DNA of 6,722 nucleotides from NCBI GenBank assembly GCA_031362405.1, contig JANLSO010000187.1, forward strand, positions 1 through 6,722. Direction: 5' to 3'. Below the pieces are notes generated by a model. It was not told where the DNA came from, ran no database searches, and saw only the letters and a program-made list of their open reading frames with translations. Of this stretch, positions 5,470-6,722 are shown one piece after another (position 1 is the stretch's first letter; every line of letters starts with the position of its first letter). The DNA is from JANLSO01 sp031362405. GTDB taxonomy: Bacteria > Actinomycetota > Thermoleophilia > Miltoncostaeales > Miltoncostaeaceae. The position numbers and the translations under genes were made by a program.

Positions 5470-6722
5470 ACGACCCTCACCGTCCGGCTGTCGATTGCCG
5501 ACCCGGCCGACCACCCCGACTTCCTCGACCTGCCGCTGGAGCAGCCGCTGGCGCAGTGGGCGTCGCGGCGGCTGGTCGACATCCCGCAGGGCATGCACCG
5601 GCATATCGTGCGCTTCTGCGACTACGGCGGCACTCTCTACGCGTTGAAGGAACTCCCGCATCACCTGGCCTGGCGTGAGTACCGACTGCTGCGCCACCTG
5701 GCGACCGCCCGGCTACCGGCCGTGACGGTGGTCGGCGTGGTCGACGATCGTGCGCTCGCCGGTGGTGAGGCGATCCTCATCACCCAGCACCTCGACTACT
5801 CGCTTCCTTACCGGCTGCTTCTGACCAACGAGCGCATGCCGCACCTGCGTGAGCGGGTGCTCGATGCACTCGCCGGGATGCTTGTGCGGCTTCATCTGGC
5901 GGGGTTCTTCTGGGGCGATTGCTCGCTTGCAAACTCTCTTTTTCGTCGCGACGCGGGCGCCCTCACCGCGTACGTGGTCGACGTGGAGACCGGCGAGCTC
6001 CACGCCGAGCTGACCGATGGCCAGCGGGCTCTCGACCTGCACATTGCCTTCGAGAACATCGCCGGTGGATTGGCCGATCTGGAAGCCTCCGGAGAGTTGC
6101 CATCCGACATCGATCCGATCGAAACCGCCGAGCAGATCGGCGATCGCTACGCCGAGCTGTGGCGCGAGGTCACCAGCGAGGAGGTCTTCGCCGCCGGCGA
6201 GACGTACCGGATCAACGCGCGGCTGCGGCGCCTGAACGACCTCGGGTTCGACCTCGAGGAGATGGAGATTTCGCGCTCCGCCGGTGGTGAGCAGGTGCGA
6301 CTGAAGCCACGTGTCGTCGAGATCGGGTACCACGGCCCGCGCCTTCAGGAACTCACCGGGCTGCGCACCCAGGAGAACCAGGCCCGCCGGCTGCTCAACG
6401 ACATCGCCGTCTACCGGAGCCGTCTCGAGCAGGAATCCGAACGCCCGGTACCTGAGACCGTCGCGGCCGCGCGGTGGCTCGACCGGGTCTTCGAGCCTGC
6501 CGTTGCGGCAATCCCGGATGATCTTCGGGGCAAGCTCGAGGCCGCCGAGGTCTACCATCAGCTTCTCGAGCACCGGTGGTTCCTCTCCCAGCAGCGGGGG
6601 CTCGATGTCGGCATGGGAGAGGCCATGAACTCCTACATCTCCGACGTGCTGCGTCATGCACCTGAAGAGCGCAGCGTATTGATCAACGCCGAGCGGGCTG
6701 GGGGCCCTGACGATCTCGGGTA
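5470..6722 (+). CDS. DUF4032 protein with kinase-like (Kdo/WaaP-type) N-domain; start uncertain, reaches window end
   Basis: The frame is open from 5455 to the last base, with 418 codons from 5470. The N-terminal part reads as a divergent kinase fold: ALKEL with the ATP-lysine at 5647-5649, WREYRLLRHL with the helix-C glutamate at 5677-5679, ILITQHL as hinge, FFWGDCSLANSLF with catalytic Asp (5917) and Asn (5932), and YVVDVETGEL in place of DFG (Asp at 5980). The rest, including ARLRRLNDLGFDLEEMEI, GYHGPRLQELTG and an all-helical end with HRWFLSQQRG, fits DUF4032 proteins; their substrate is unknown. No ATG, GTG or TTG occurs in frame between the TAG at 5452 and ATG 5593, yet the family-like N-terminus (LTVRLSI, HPDFLDLP) is encoded before 5593. 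ACG at 5470 is a provisional start; ATT at 5494 or CTG at 5488 are alternatives. The window's last two bases are TA, possibly the first two of a stop codon. Confidence 0.82.

Noticed and set aside
4221..5594. Minus-strand 457-residue open frame
   Set aside because: Fully antisense to the sugar dehydrogenase gene, whose motifs are unmistakable; no recognisable motif in the antisense product.
5707..5760. CRISPR array, tandem repeat or mobile-element ends
   Set aside because: I saw only short GGC/GCC/GTC-type similarities expected from codon bias here and elsewhere in the window; no regularly spaced repeats, terminal inverted repeats or transposase motifs.
5713..6657. Minus-strand 314-residue open frame
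   Set aside because: Antisense to the DUF4032 gene, which has kinase-like motifs in the plus-strand frame; it is a shadow produced by codon bias.

Overview
This is a GC-rich, gene-dense bacterial chromosomal segment. It most likely comes from a high-GC Actinomycetota (possibly a Thermoleophilia-type lineage). That placement is inferred from base composition, arginine-rich and lysine-poor proteins, a DUF4032 protein of the kind found mainly in actinobacteria, and several promoters placed for leaderless translation. No 16S rRNA or other marker gene is present, so it is not proven. There are no rRNA or tRNA genes, CRISPR arrays, insertion sequences or prophage genes in the window.

Layout: a minus-strand DedA-family membrane protein (44..736) overlaps what may be the first codons of another minus-strand gene running off the left edge. 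Divergent from it is an exported L,D-transpeptidase (896..1627). Next, on the plus strand, is a 582-residue protein I cannot name (1694..3442), with a winged-helix-like N-terminus, a helical repeat-like middle and a hydrophobic-strand C-terminal domain. It converges on a small minus-strand three-helix membrane protein (3453..3770), and the two stop codons flank or sit in one short hairpin. Then come, all on the plus strand, a very acidic lysine-free 84-residue protein (3899..4153), a lipoprotein of the PQQ-dependent sugar dehydrogenase (GSDH) family (4242..5432), and a DUF4032 kinase-like protein (from about 5470) that runs to the last base of the window.

The clearest structure beyond the genes is in translation initiation. 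Three plus-strand genes carry a TAGGNT hexamer exactly 7 bases before the start codon, and a fourth carries an extended -10 (TGC-GATAAT) 6 bases before it. This is the geometry of leaderless transcripts. Both complete minus-strand genes instead have a GAGGGG Shine-Dalgarno sequence. The DUF4032 gene has a TAGGGC box but no ATG, GTG or TTG near the expected start, and the box itself supplies an in-frame stop.

The genes do not form an obvious single pathway. Most look like separate transcription units. Several act at the cell envelope: DedA (lipid/membrane homeostasis), the L,D-transpeptidase (peptidoglycan cross-linking), the sugar-dehydrogenase lipoprotein (outside the membrane) and the small membrane protein. 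I see no convincing new defence or mobile system; the best novelty candidates are the unrecognised 582-residue protein and the start region of the DUF4032 gene.
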